Part shown: in pieces, positions 10,170 to 19,929 of the stretch
Position numbering within the stretch: position 1 is the first letter of the stretch
Layout of the letters: each line of letters opens with the position of its first letter
Assembly (NCBI GenBank): GCA_946902875.1
Contig: OX336343.1
Location: 6,437,754-6,501,753 of the forward strand
Direction of reading: 5' to 3'
Source: Nematopogon swammerdamellus
Taxonomy: Eukaryota; Arthropoda; Insecta; Lepidoptera; Adelidae
Length of the DNA stretch: 64,000 nucleotides
Translations under genes and position numbers: made by a program
Notes under the pieces: generated by a model
What the model saw: only the letters and a program-made list of their open reading frames with translations
Told to the model about the DNA's origin: nothing
Databases searched by the model: none

Positions 10170-10479
10170 CATTGTTTGGGAAAAAATAATATTAGCTTTA
10201 GATTATGCAAACAGTTCGGGCGCCTCCGACAGTAGTAGTGACCGATCGAGTTCCCGAGTGTTTGGTCTCGAAATTCCTTTGGAAGGTGCCTTTTGTGTGG
10301 CATCGGCGAGCAAACAAAACGCAGGCCTCTAACAAAACTTGAGGTGTTTTAGTTTGTACTGAAGATGGATAAAGTTTGAATCGATATAATATCACTTATC
10401 GTTGATATAATTTAGATATAATTAATGAATAGTGGAATGGAAACTCTTTTTTTTTGCATACACATTGCAATACTAATAA
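10170..10479. other. No clear gene
   Basis: On the minus strand a 41-codon frame (about 10205-10330; words LADATQKAPSKG and LLLSEAPELFA) has a non-repeat look but lacks a convincing acceptor, and a second frame is open over the same bases. Not called as an exon. Confidence 0.2.
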
Positions 10480-10531
10480 CAATACTAATAACATCTTTAA
10501 GGGATGGTCATGGAGTAAGTTTCTTTTCCTT

Positions 10532-10901
10532 ATGTAATCCGGTATGCGTGGCTGAGTCGGAGGGGCTCCGACCAGCCAATATCACCTCCGAGAAGGTAGG
10601 CACCATACCGGAGACTTCCCTGGATTGCTGGCTATACTGGACTAGAGGAGAACACAACCGAGGCTGCTATGCGGCCATCTTACATCCAGTACGGTGGTAG
10701 CAACCCAGTCGGTTACAATTTGAGCCTACCACCTAGTAAGGGGCAAGGGAAGGGACCTACAGTTTTACACCGGTTCCGAACGGTGAAGCAGCAGTTTGTA
10801 GGTATGCATGTAAATTTTTTTCGTCAGAAAAAACTCATTAGTACACGCCGATCGGATTTGTACCTCGGCATGAGAAGCCGATGCTCAAACCACTCGGCTC
10901 A
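10532..10901 (-). mobile_element. SINE-A, near full length
   Basis: On the minus strand it starts with a tRNA-like A-box word 'gagccgagtggtttgagc', continues through the SINE-A body ('ccggtgtaaaactgtaggtc') and ends '..gtaatccgg'-complement with no long A-run. Confidence 0.75.
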
Positions 10902-11204
10902 GTGTAGACTCTATGTATGATATTAAAACTTAATTGACGATTTTTAGAAATATTTTCTGTATGTATTTATGTTCCTCCATAACTCTTAAACCGATCACCC
11001 GAATTCAATGACACTTAGTATAAGCACACTTAACTATACGTGACACAGGATAGACACAAATAAAATTCAGTTCCGGTTACGCTAAGATGTGGCTCTCATA
11101 CAAACCGAATTGTTCCCCACATACAAATAAAGGTAACGCAGGAACGAAGCTCGGCCTTCTTACTTACATACATTCTTTTTTTTTGTTTTTATTTTATTTT
11201 TTTT

Positions 11205-11586
11205 TTTTATGGAAACTGACACGGTTGGCTACATCACCTACAACGTCCGTGATGTCAGCCCATAACACCGGGTGAACTAGGTGCCATGTCAGTGCTTCCC
11301 CCTTTTGATCGTGCCGGCTACACTGAACTGGTCGGAAAACACAAACTATTTACATAGCCGTTTGGACCGACGTTTCATTCAGTGCGGTGGTACCAACCCG
11401 GGCGGGTTAAACCCTACCACCAAGTAAGATTAGGAGGGAAGGGACCTACAGTTTTACGAGGAATCGGAACCTCGGTCAGCTTCCAACGGTCAGCGGTCAC
11501 CCATCCAAGGACTGACCGCACCCAGCGTTGCTTAACATTCAATAGCGACAGTTGACTGTCTGCACCACTGAGCTATCGAGGCTGAC
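11205..11586 (-). mobile_element. SINE-B, full length
   Basis: This is an intact reference copy for the interrupted SINE-Bs: T-run, 'tggaaactgacacggttggc', body, 5S-like block near 11500-11535, and tRNA-like end 'ccactgagctatcgaggctg'. It lies within the Helitron-like copy 10480-11640. Confidence 0.8.
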
Positions 11587-11840
11587 ATTCTTCTTTTTAA
11601 ATACAAATTTCACGCGAGCGAAGCCGAGGGCATAAGCTAGTTTAAAAAAATAAAACAGTGCATGAGAAGAAATGCCAGGAGTGCGCAAAACCGCCCTTAT
11701 CACTATGAATGTTTTCTTCCAGTCAATCTTAATTTAAATGTGTTAAAGATCCTAATCTTCCAATGAAAATGGCCTGAAATACATTCTCACTAGGCCTGGC
11801 CTATTCTCACTAGTACCGTGTACTTAAAAAGAATAACACC

Positions 11841-12125
11841 ACTGTATCTTTCCCCGTGTATGTCGTAATTGATAAGGACACGATTACGCGCTAAAGGGTG
11901 ACAGGATCGCCACCTCCCACCTTAGCACGGTCTATCCACCGAGTCAAGCAGCAGGTCGTGCCTTATTTGCTGTTGATAGTTATCTTGTCCTAATACTTTA
12001 CTAAACGTGGTGGTGGGTGTTGTGCTGTAATTTAAAAGAGTACTTTCAGCACAACACCGATTACTCTGCTTACCCCGATTGTCGGGATAGTGCGTCTGTT
12101 ATCTATGTATGTATGTATGTATGTT
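11841..12125 (-). mobile_element. SINE-C copy
   Basis: It shares 'ccccgtgtatgtcgtaa', 'agcaggtcgtgcctta', 'cagcacaacaccgattact' and 'ccccgattgtcgggata' with copies at 54265 and 30108. It ends in (atgt)n at about 12100-12125. Confidence 0.7.
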
Positions 12126-12831
12126 TGAATTTTTCATTGTGACGAATTCAAGAGAAAAATGTATTTGCCTCCGAATAATAATAATTAAACCACAAACAAT
12201 TCAAATATTTTATTCATATTTATATTTATATTTTATTGTTTCATAATTGTAAATTTTGTATTGTTAATTTCTGCCACTAAATGAAGTCTGACCGCAAAAG
12301 AGATGTCAAATAAGCAGATTATATCACTTAGGAAGGGGGTAAGAGATTGCTCGTGTGTAATACCCCTTGCCTTTTGAGTAAGCACCGTTACACCAGTCGG
12401 CAACAACATAAATCATGTAAATAAATGTATTAAGTTAGACTAAGTATTACTGCTCTGTATGCAAATGTTTATCACACTCAATAAATGGTTTTTCATTATT
12501 TTATTTATTTTTAAACCATAAACCATATTATGATAGTGGGACTGTTGGGAAATTATAGGTAGTTGTTCATACGTCAATATTAGACTGCATTAATACTCAA
12601 AAAAATGCATATCGGAAAATTCACCCAACAATCAAGTCCAGCCCATCGCGGTGTGCGCTGGCCGGAGAAAACGGAAGCATGTTGCCTAAAACATGCTTCA
12701 CAACTCTTGTTAAGTACTCGCAGTACCAACCAGTTCTGCATCCGTACACACGGAGGAGCCTTAACGCATTAACTGCCATTAACTAGCACTGCGCAGTCGC
12801 TAGTACCCCTCGATATACACCGCTGTGACAT
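12126..12831. other. No gene seen
   Basis: AT-rich, with several AATAAA words (for example near 12479). 12640-12830 is moderately GC-rich but has no frame with splice signals. Confidence 0.3.
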
Positions 12832-13055
12832 AACTACAGAGACCCTTGCCCCTTACTTGGTAGTAGGCTCAAATTGTAGCCGACTGGGTTACCACCGTAC
12901 TGGATGTAAGATGGCCGCATAGCAGCTTCGGCTGTGTTCTCCTCTAGTCCAGTAAGCCTGCAATTCAGGGAAGTCTCCGGTATGGCACCGACCTTCTCGG
13001 ATGGCCAGAGCATGTGCTTTGGCCCCTCCGACTTAGCCACCCATATCGGATTACA
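12832..13055 (+). mobile_element. SINE-A, 5'-truncated
   Basis: The body runs from 'cccttgccccttacttggta' to 'cggattacat' followed by an A-run near 13050. The 68-codon minus-strand frame across it is repeat-derived. Confidence 0.7.
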
Positions 13056-13216
13056 TAAAAAAAAAACATAAAAAAACTACAGAGAGAAAACGCCCTCCCT
13101 GATCGACCGCACAACACTACCACCACGCAACAAACTCGTGCTAACTCATGCTACAAAAATAGTTACGTATTGTAACACTTTTTCACCCGACTTTATTTTT
13201 TTTTCTGGATTTTTAG

Positions 13217-13372
13217 AGTCCTGTGGCCAAGTCGTCTTGGCGTCGGCTTCTCTTGCGAAAGGTCCGAGGTTTGGGAAAGTCACCCCCTAAGAGATAGGGA
13301 GGGATTGAGGGAGTCGACTCAAATTTACTATAAACTACAATGCCACGAGCGAAGTCGCGGGCAAAAATCCAG
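13217..13372 (+). repeat. tRNA-like SINE head and Helitron-like end
   Basis: 13217-13275 has A-box-like 'gtggccaagtcgtcttgg' and degenerate B-box 'aggtccgaggtttgg'. 13343-13372 is a degenerate Helitron-like terminus ('cgagcgaagtcgcgggc') ending CCAG before T. Confidence 0.5.
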
Positions 13373-13539
13373 TGCTTGCATCAATAAGATAATGTTGGGT
13401 GCCTATTAAAGTGTATAGGTCTCTACCGCTTTAAGAACACGCTATGATTATTTACTACCTCCTACTACTCATATTTATGTGAGATAGCTTACTATAAAAT
13501 TATTTAATATCCAGGGCGTGAAATTAATATTTAAAACGA

Positions 13540-13855
13540 AGAAAGCAAGCAAGCCCGCTACCGTACCTTTATTTCGACGCGCCGAACAATTCGGTTTGTA
13601 TGAGGGCCACACCTTAGCGTAACCGGAAGTAAATTTAATTTAGCCTATCCTGTGTCGCGTATAGTTAATATGCTTGTACTTAGTTTCATCGAATTCGGAT
13701 GATCGGTTTAAGAGTTATGGTGGAACATACATACAGAAAAGTTTCTAAAAATCGTCAATTTAGTTTTAGTGTCATACATAGAGTCTACAAACGCAATATC
13801 TCATAAAAAAGTAACTTACTCCATGACCATCACTTACAGATGTATTATTAGTAAT
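13540..13855 (-). mobile_element. Helitron-like internal part, inverted copy
   Basis: This is the inverted counterpart of 10480-11165 without the SINE: 'gtagactctatgtatgac', 'cttaaaccgatcatccgaat' and 'ctcatacaaaccgaattgtt' all read on the minus strand. Its 3' end is lost. Confidence 0.6.
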
Positions 13856-15199
13856 ATATTGATTATGTATGGATAATTTTTCTTTTATTCCTCTTCTGTA
13901 TGTTATCTTCTGTCTTGTGTGTCTCTGTGTTTTTGTGTGCAATAAATCATTTCTATTCTATTCAAATTTTCCTGAACCAAAATCACTACCATCTGTGAAA
14001 TGGAATCTTCGTTTACTACTTCGAAATTCATGACAAAATCACTTCAGAAAAGAAACTACCTGTTAAAATTCGTACAATATTTTTTTCGGAACGAAACAGG
14101 CGATGTACATAATAAAATTATTAATATACATTATTTCACATATATGTATGTCACCAGGCTCCGCGCCTTAACTTCAATCTCACTTTTCCGTTTAACGCAT
14201 TTATACGAGTTTTTCGTATAAGCCATTTGTATGAGCGAGTGAAGATCCAGGCGCTGAAACGGTATCGCGAGATTTATCACTTGCAACTGAAGAACTGGAG
14301 TGTGTCCATGCGCAAGGCCTTCGATGTTTAAAAGTCTGAGGGAAATAAAACGATTTGAATAATTTAGCTGAAGGTACCTTTCCATTTTAAATACGTACGT
14401 TCTTAGATAACATATTTAACATAGGTATAAAGTAACTCAAAAGATAAGGGGGGAACGCTGCTTCGGTTCTTGGGACCGCTTTAACCTTCCCAATGGAGGA
14501 GTTATTTATTTTAATTTAGTTTTACTTTGATTTTAATCTGTTGTTATTTTTCCATTTTTAATTTGTTTTTATTAATTACCAGTGTATCAATAAAGTATTA
14601 TTTAATATATTTTTGGTATACAGTTGTAATATTTTTTTGTTGGAATTATTTTTATTAGGATTTATTTGGATAGTATATTCTTTATTGCTCCAATAAACAT
14701 TATGCACCAATTTTTAAAAAGACCATAAAAATTAAATAAAACTAACTAAAACTACACTAAAACAAAACTTACCTATCTATCTAACAAAATAATAGGTATG
14801 TTTGGATAGTTAAATAGTATTTTATTTTTTTAAATGTATGTATACTTATGATTTAGACGATAGACATAAGTTATGTAATACTTGTTATTATTTCGCAGAA
14901 ATTATAGAACCTGAGAAATTATAGAATATGCATAAATTGTAATTTTAACTGTTGTAGTGTTTCAGAATAAAAAATAAATAAAAAGATATATTTTATTGAC
15001 TTTTTTTATTTTACCTTGTATATGTTTAATTTCAGGTCCTTAAACCTGCCCCAATTTTTAAATATAAAAAATAGAAATCATATCGTTCTTTAAATAAAAA
15101 TTTTAATCTATTTTCGCTCGTTAGTTATACGAGTATTTATGGCATGGCTGTATCGAAAATGTATCGTATTTTGGTAAAAATCTGCTACTTACTACATAA
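13856..15199. other. No gene; AT-rich, LINE-tail debris
   Basis: 13930-13970 ends in a ctatt tract after AATAAA, like a LINE or SINE 3' end. 14655-14720 is a minus-strand copy of the 'tttattgctccaataaaca' tail seen at 38-40 kb. Frames at 14000-14385 have no supporting signals. Confidence 0.35.
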
Positions 15200-15249
15200 T
15201 TTTTGAAATGCGACGTTAGGGCGAGCGAAGCCGCGCGGGCAACAGCCAG
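15200..15249 (+). mobile_element. Helitron-like 3' end, solo
   Basis: 'gcgagcgaagccgcgcgggc' then AACAGCCAG before T at 15250. No 5' part was identified. Confidence 0.45.
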
Positions 15250-15842
15250 TAAAAAATAAAGGTTCCGGGCCGTCAAGTACGAATATTTATATTTTAAAAC
15301 CTTATTCAGTTAATTAAGATGTGCACTTATACATAGCGTAAAGTTTTATGGCGATTTTAATTATCACCATCTTCAACGTTCAGTCTTGTGGCAGTCTTGC
15401 AAATTAATGCAGTGTAGTATTTTTTTTACGATAAATATGCGCAAATAATTTCCTGTCATTATTTCTTTGTTTTTAAAGTATTATGTGTTTTCCATTCTAT
15501 TCCATATATCTAATTACAACATTGGTAAATTAAGGGTCGATTTCTCCTTCGGCAAAAATACTTGTAACACAAATTTAATTTTACGTAATTACATTCTTGT
15601 AACTTCTGTTCAGTTGGTTTTCTACACTTATTTATTTACACTATAAAGAGGTAACTTTTATAAGTTTGGATGTTGGAGGTAATATCCGAAAATACACACC
15701 CGATTTTAAAAATTATGTGACAAATATTTAGAATGGACCTTCAGGACCTCCCTAAAAATTTACACCTTTATCATCGGGTCACTGTTCAAGCCCATTGTCC
15801 GTCAATTAAGGAGATTTATTTTTTTCCTAAAGATATCATTTT
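15250..15842. other. No gene seen
   Basis: AT-rich single-copy-looking sequence; no frame, splice pair or repeat family recognised. Confidence 0.3.
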
Positions 15843-16252
15843 TATGGTTCCGTATCCGGTACGGGACCATATTACTAAGCCTACGCCGTCGGTCTGTCTG
15901 TCTGTCCGTCTGTCCGTATGTCCGTCTGTCTGTCCGAGGGCTGTATCTCTTGAACCGTAATAGGGAACCCGTTGAAATGTTCACAGAATATGTGTTATTA
16001 TGGCCGATATAACAACAAATATTAAAAATAAGAAAAAGTAAAAAAATCACGGGGTTCCCATAGAAGAAACCAGAAAGTGTATGCGTGCGCGCCATCTACC
16101 GAATAGATTATGAAGCATTTAACTAATCATGACATTTAACTAATATGAAGCATTTCATAACACGCCATAGATGGCGTGAGTGGCGCTAGCCATGACATGA
16201 CGATACGGAACCCTCGGTGTGCGAGTTCGACTCGCACTTGGTCGGTTTTTTT
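15843..16252 (+). mobile_element. MINE-2-type (GTCY)n element
   Basis: It starts 'ggttccgtatccggtacggg', then has a (gtct/gtcc)n tract at 15893-15938, 'gggctgtatctcttgaaccg', and ends 'tcgactcgcacttggtcgg' plus a T-run. This matches the published lepidopteran MINE-2 plan (subterminal ggttccgta, hitchhiking GTCY repeat, TT-rich target). A related copy lies inverted at 17809-18196. Confidence 0.8.
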
Positions 16253-16408
16253 TTAAATTTAATTTCAAACAATTTTTTTATTTAGTTAACATTACTTCTT
16301 TTTTTAATCACAGTTTTATCTATTATTATATTACATTTGGTTTCCCTTTTCATTGCCAATTTCATTTTACCATTTTTAAACAATACAATTCTCATATTAT
16401 TCCTGCAG

Positions 16409-16465
16409 CCTTATCTGAAAGAGGCATCGTTTTCAACCCGGCTAGACCGGAAAATGCACATAAGA
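16409..16465 (+). CDS. Candidate 57-bp internal exon
   Basis: A pyrimidine-rich tract ending 'tattcctgcag' (AG at 16407-16408) and a donor GTAAGT at 16466 enclose 57 bp. Two frames are open. The better-looking one reads LSERGIVFNPARPENAHK. The upstream 150 bp are intron-like. Short exons with two good splice sites do occur by chance in AT-rich DNA, so support is limited. It does not match any repeat in the window. Confidence 0.3.
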
Positions 16466-16634
16466 GTAAGTACATCACAAGCGATTATTATTATCTAAGT
16501 GGTGTGTGAGCTTTTTGAAATGATTTGTAATAAACTTGGTAATTGAAGCTCTTTCTTATGCACGTAAGGGTTAATTCTTGTTTTTGTCTAGGTTCAGTTT
16601 AACGATTGCCGAGAGAACTATAAGAATACGATTT

Positions 16635-17221
16635 GAGGAGGTTAAGAACAAAAGTCACAAATCCACTTTAGACAGTTTTCATTTTTTTTATTTAAATTGC
16701 TGAATTGCATCGATTCCACACCTTGTAATTATCAAAATGTACTCAAATCTGATCGATTTTAGCTACCAAAAAGTGACATTTGGTTCAAAAGGTAACAAAT
16801 CCGAAAAAAAGACACTAAATTATTCCTCTTTGATCACTTTACATCAAAAGGGCAACAAATCTAAACCAATTTCGGTGCATAATGCCGCCCTGTGGTTCTA
16901 AAAGTAACTTTTTCAATTATTTTGTAATTTTGTGGGGCACATATCCGTATACTTGCGAACAAAAAGTAACAAATCCATATACAAATTATTACTCCAGTAC
17001 AAAAAGGCACAAATCCAAAATTCGAATCCATGTATTCCTTATTCTACTGCACAATTTTTTTTAATCTTTGTATGATACGAATGATCTGTACTAGTAGTAT
17101 TTTTATATGAAATTAAAATAAATATTTCTGTAATGGCTTAGGGACCATTATATTTTTTGTGTTTTCTGAAAAAAAAAATAAACCTAAAGTGGATTTGTGA
17201 CCTTTTGTTCTTAACCTCCTC
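16635..17221. mobile_element. TIR element with internal repeated motif
   Basis: Terminal inverted repeats of 37-38 bp (gaggaggttaagaacaaaag at the left) are flanked by attt at 16631-16634 and 17222-17225. Inside, the motif AAAAGGYAACAAATCC recurs near 16650, 16788, 16846, 16958 and 17001, plus once inverted in the right end. The spacing is irregular. There is no transposase frame. Repeated motifs near the ends are typical transposase-binding sites in several DNA-transposon groups. The superfamily is not identified. Confidence 0.65.
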
Positions 17222-17282
17222 ATTTATTGTGAGCAATGTTCTCTCGCTTTCTTGTCATTCAGAGATGAAAAACATTTCAGCA

Positions 17283-17808
17283 AAAAAAAAACGGACCAAG
17301 TGCGAGACGGTCTCGCGCACCGAGAAACGGCAAAACAAAAAATTCGGACAGAACAGAAATTCGGCAGCACAAAAACAAAACGTTGAAAAAAAGACGATCC
17401 ATGCATGGCGATAATTTTTCTTAATATTTCACCTTTTCAATGTGTTATTATTTGTTGTTATATCTGCGGTTCCAAAGATACAGCATCGGACGGGCGGACG
17501 AGCGGACGGGCGAACGGACGGACGGACGGACGGACGGACAGAAAGACAGACAGACAGATAGAAGTTGTGGCCTTAGTAATTAGGCTTCCGTACGGGGTAC
17601 GTAAACCTAAAAAAGTTGAAAAAACACGTTTCTTGCATGGGGACACCCTTAATTTTTCACGTTTTCAATGTTTTATTATTTGTTGTTATATCTGCGGTTC
17701 CATAGATATAGTCATCGGACGGACGGACGAACGGACGGACAGAAAGACAGACACACAGATAGACGTTGTGGCCTTTGTAATAGGCTTCTGTACGGGGTAC
17801 GGAAAAGA
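17283..17808 (-). mobile_element. Two tandem MINE-2-type fragments
   Basis: Two successive blocks share 'attatttgttgttatatctg' (17446, 17676), a ggac/agac tract, 'gttgtggcctt' and 'ttccgtacggggtacg'. Frames of 60-167 codons across them are repeat-derived. Confidence 0.65.
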
Positions 17809-18113
17809 GCGAGTCGAACTCGCGCACCGAGGGTTCCTTATCGCCATGTCATGGTTAGCACCACTCACGCCAACTATGGCGTGTTATGAAATGCTTCATA
17901 TTAGTTAAATGTCAAGATTAGTTAAAATGCTTCACCCTCTATTCGGTAGATGGCGCGCGCGCATACACTTTTTTGGTTTCTTCTATGAGAAACCCCGTGA
18001 ATTTTTTAATTTTTCTTATTTTTATTATTTGTTGTTATATTGGCCATAATAACATATATTCTGTGAACATTTCAACGACCTATTACGGTTCAAGAGATAC
18101 AGCCCTCGGACAA

Positions 18114-18148
<35 letters not shown>

Positions 18149-18196
18149 GCGTAGGCTTAGTAATAGGGTCCCGTACCGGATACGGAACCCTAAAAA
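17809..18196 (-). mobile_element. MINE-2-type element, near full length
   Basis: This is the inverted relative of 15843-16252: 'cgagtcgaactcgcgcaccg', the 'gttatgaaatgcttcatatt' internal palindrome, 'gattcaagagatac'-type core, (gaca)n at 18117-18146, and 'ggatacggaaccct' at the end. Confidence 0.8.
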
Positions 18197-18482
18197 AGGG
18201 TGTACACACACCCTTTCTCTGCAATAAATCTTCTCTACGATTACAAATTTCGGACGGTCGACATAATATCTATCAGAAAGACAGAAAAGCGATCGGCGCC
18301 ATCCCCTCCCGAAGGCGGCGTTCGTCTTTCTTCCTCTGTGATCTGAAGTTAGTTACCACCGGGAGCTGAAAACGAGAAATAATAAAAACGGTGAATTACG
18401 TGATCGATTACTAATCCGTCGGTGCGCGAATCTGACTCGAACTTGAGCGTTTTTTTTGTACTTTTTGTTGTTCTATTATATT
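18197..18482. other. No gene seen
   Basis: Partly GC-richer sequence at 18290-18370 with no frame or repeat match. 18425-18450 resembles a decayed MINE-2 terminus ('gcgcgaatctgactcgaac'). Confidence 0.3.
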
Positions 18483-18660
18483 TTTAGGCTTCCGTATCCG
18501 GTACGGGACCTTATTACTAAGCCTACGCCGTCTGTCTGTCTGTCTGCCCGTCCGTCCGTACCCGAACTTTTTCCTTATGGAAAAAGTTCGTATAAACGGA
18601 AGACGAAAAGTTCGTATAAAGAAAGAAACGGTTATTCCGTTTCTTTCGACCCAACTTCAT
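18483..18660 (+). repeat. MINE-2 fragment followed by two hairpins
   Basis: 18483-18560 is a MINE-2 start with GTCY tract. 18564-18589 (stem gaactttttcc) and 18621-18647 (stem gaaagaaacgg) are adjacent perfect hairpins joined by 'gttcgtataaa' repeats. 18650-18680 is a SINE-B scrap. Confidence 0.55.
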
Positions 18661-18711
18661 TCAGTGCGGTGCGATGTTGGTTAATTTACATAGTTTGATT
18701 TACATAGTTTG

Positions 18712-18840
18712 AGATAGAGGTGGCTAACCTGTCGCCCTTTAGCACGACATCTTGTTCGTATCCCTTGATCGCCTATTACGACATGCACGGGGAGAGATGC
18801 AGTGGGGCTATTCTTTTTAAGTGCCGGCACCACACGATAG
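18712..18840 (+). repeat. SINE-C-type tail
   Basis: It matches the tail of the 30108-30368 copy: 'gctaacctgtcgccc', 'cacggggagagatgcagtgg'. Confidence 0.6.
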
Positions 18841-19014
18841 AGCAAACGGTACGGTCGAAAAAAATCTGCACCATGAAAAGCATTCCAATTACAAAAGGTT
18901 TTCAATTAATAATTTTAAGTTGACTCTGTTTTTTTAATGGATTCTTTATGGATGGCATTAAATTATATTCTTTTAAATTTTTTACGGATTAATTGTTAGG
19001 TACTGAAGACTTAC

Positions 19015-19110
19015 ATAACTGGACGTTGCGCCCGCTGCGTCACGGGCTTCTTTAGGAACTGGAGTTGGAGCCGACGACGTCTGGTGCCAGTTGTACCAGA
19101 AGTCAAAACT
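19015..19110 (-). CDS. Candidate internal coding exon (32 codons)
   Basis: On the minus strand an acceptor 'cgttgtttcag' precedes 96 bp that are fully open in one phase-0 frame and end at a consensus donor (AGTTAT then gtaagt). The peptide starts SFDFWYNWHQTSSAPTPVP and ends KEARDAAGATSSY: an aromatic stretch followed by a Pro/Ala/Ser-rich tail, as in a linker or disordered region. GC content rises sharply within these 96 bp relative to its flanks, and no other copy exists in the window. Both splice sites are strong. I do not recognise the protein. This is the best internal exon in the window. Confidence 0.6.
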
Positions 19111-19337
19111 CTGAAACAACGAAACGTCGACTTATGTAAGTCTAAGTACCTACTGTTAATCCGTAAAGGTTTTTAATTCTTCATTACAGCATTTTCTTAT
19201 AAACATTTGGTTTTACTCAAGGTTACAGTTTCTTCACGCATGAGATTATTGTGAATGCATTACCTACTTCGTTCAAGTTAAGCTTGATTAGTTTTGTATT
19301 TTGTACGACATTGAAAGAATCGTCTGGTGCTCAGTTT

Positions 19338-19630
19338 TTAGGGTTCCGTACTTCAAAAGAGGAAAAAAAGCGGGCAAGTGCTAGCCTGACTGCCGCACTG
19401 AGGTTTCAGCTTGAGCAAAAGAAACATGTTAAAAAAAATAAGTTTATTTTATGGAGACCCCTTAATTTTTTCCTTTTTCAATTGTATATTATTTCTTCTT
19501 ATATCTGCCAAAATATGCCGCGTGGAGTTTTCACGCATATCTGTGAAAACTCCACGCGGCTTGCTATTACGGACAGGGCTATTCGTAGGTATGAGGTTTT
19601 GGTGGTTTAATTTTTTTTTAACCCTAACCT
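19338..19630 (+). repeat. MINE-2-like fragment with an 18-bp hairpin
   Basis: 'agggttccgtacttcaaaag' opens it. The core 'ttaattttttcctttttcaa' and 'tatatctgccaaaatat' match MINE-2 read the other way. A perfect hairpin with 18-bp stem gccgcgtggagttttcac and 8-base loop is at 19517-19560. Confidence 0.5.
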
Positions 19631-19707
19631 AACGTTGAGACGGCGCATGTCGTTTTCTTAGGTTTCCGTATCCCAGACGGAAGCCTATTACTAAGACTCC
19701 GTCGTCC

Positions 19708-19746
<39 letters not shown>

Positions 19747-19929
19747 CGAGGGCTGTATCTCTTGAACCGTAATAGGTAGCCCGTTGAAACTTTCACAGAA
19801 TATGCATTACTATGGCGGATGAAATAACAAATCCGAAAAATAAGAAAAATTTAAAAATTAAGGGGGGCCGCCATACAAGAAACATTTTTTTAAAATAGAT
19901 TAGTCACACTATTTAATAACAGATGGCGC

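Larger units (their letters stand above)
10480..11640 (+). mobile_element. Helitron-like copy with two SINE insertions
   Basis: It starts near 'gggatggtcatggagtaagt', resumes after a SINE-A at 'gtagactctatgtatga', passes 'cttaaaccgatcacccgaat', is interrupted by a SINE-B, and ends 'gcgagcgaagccgagggc..CTAG' before T at 11640. Inverted copies of the internal part lie at 13540-13855, and a short direct copy at 45885-45990. Confidence 0.5.

Noticed and set aside
10205..10330. 41-codon minus-strand frame as an exon
   Set aside because: Weak acceptor, a second frame open over the same bases, no other support.
17405..17908. 167-codon frame
   Set aside because: Spans two (GTCY)n elements; Arg/Thr/Asp repeats come from the microsatellite.
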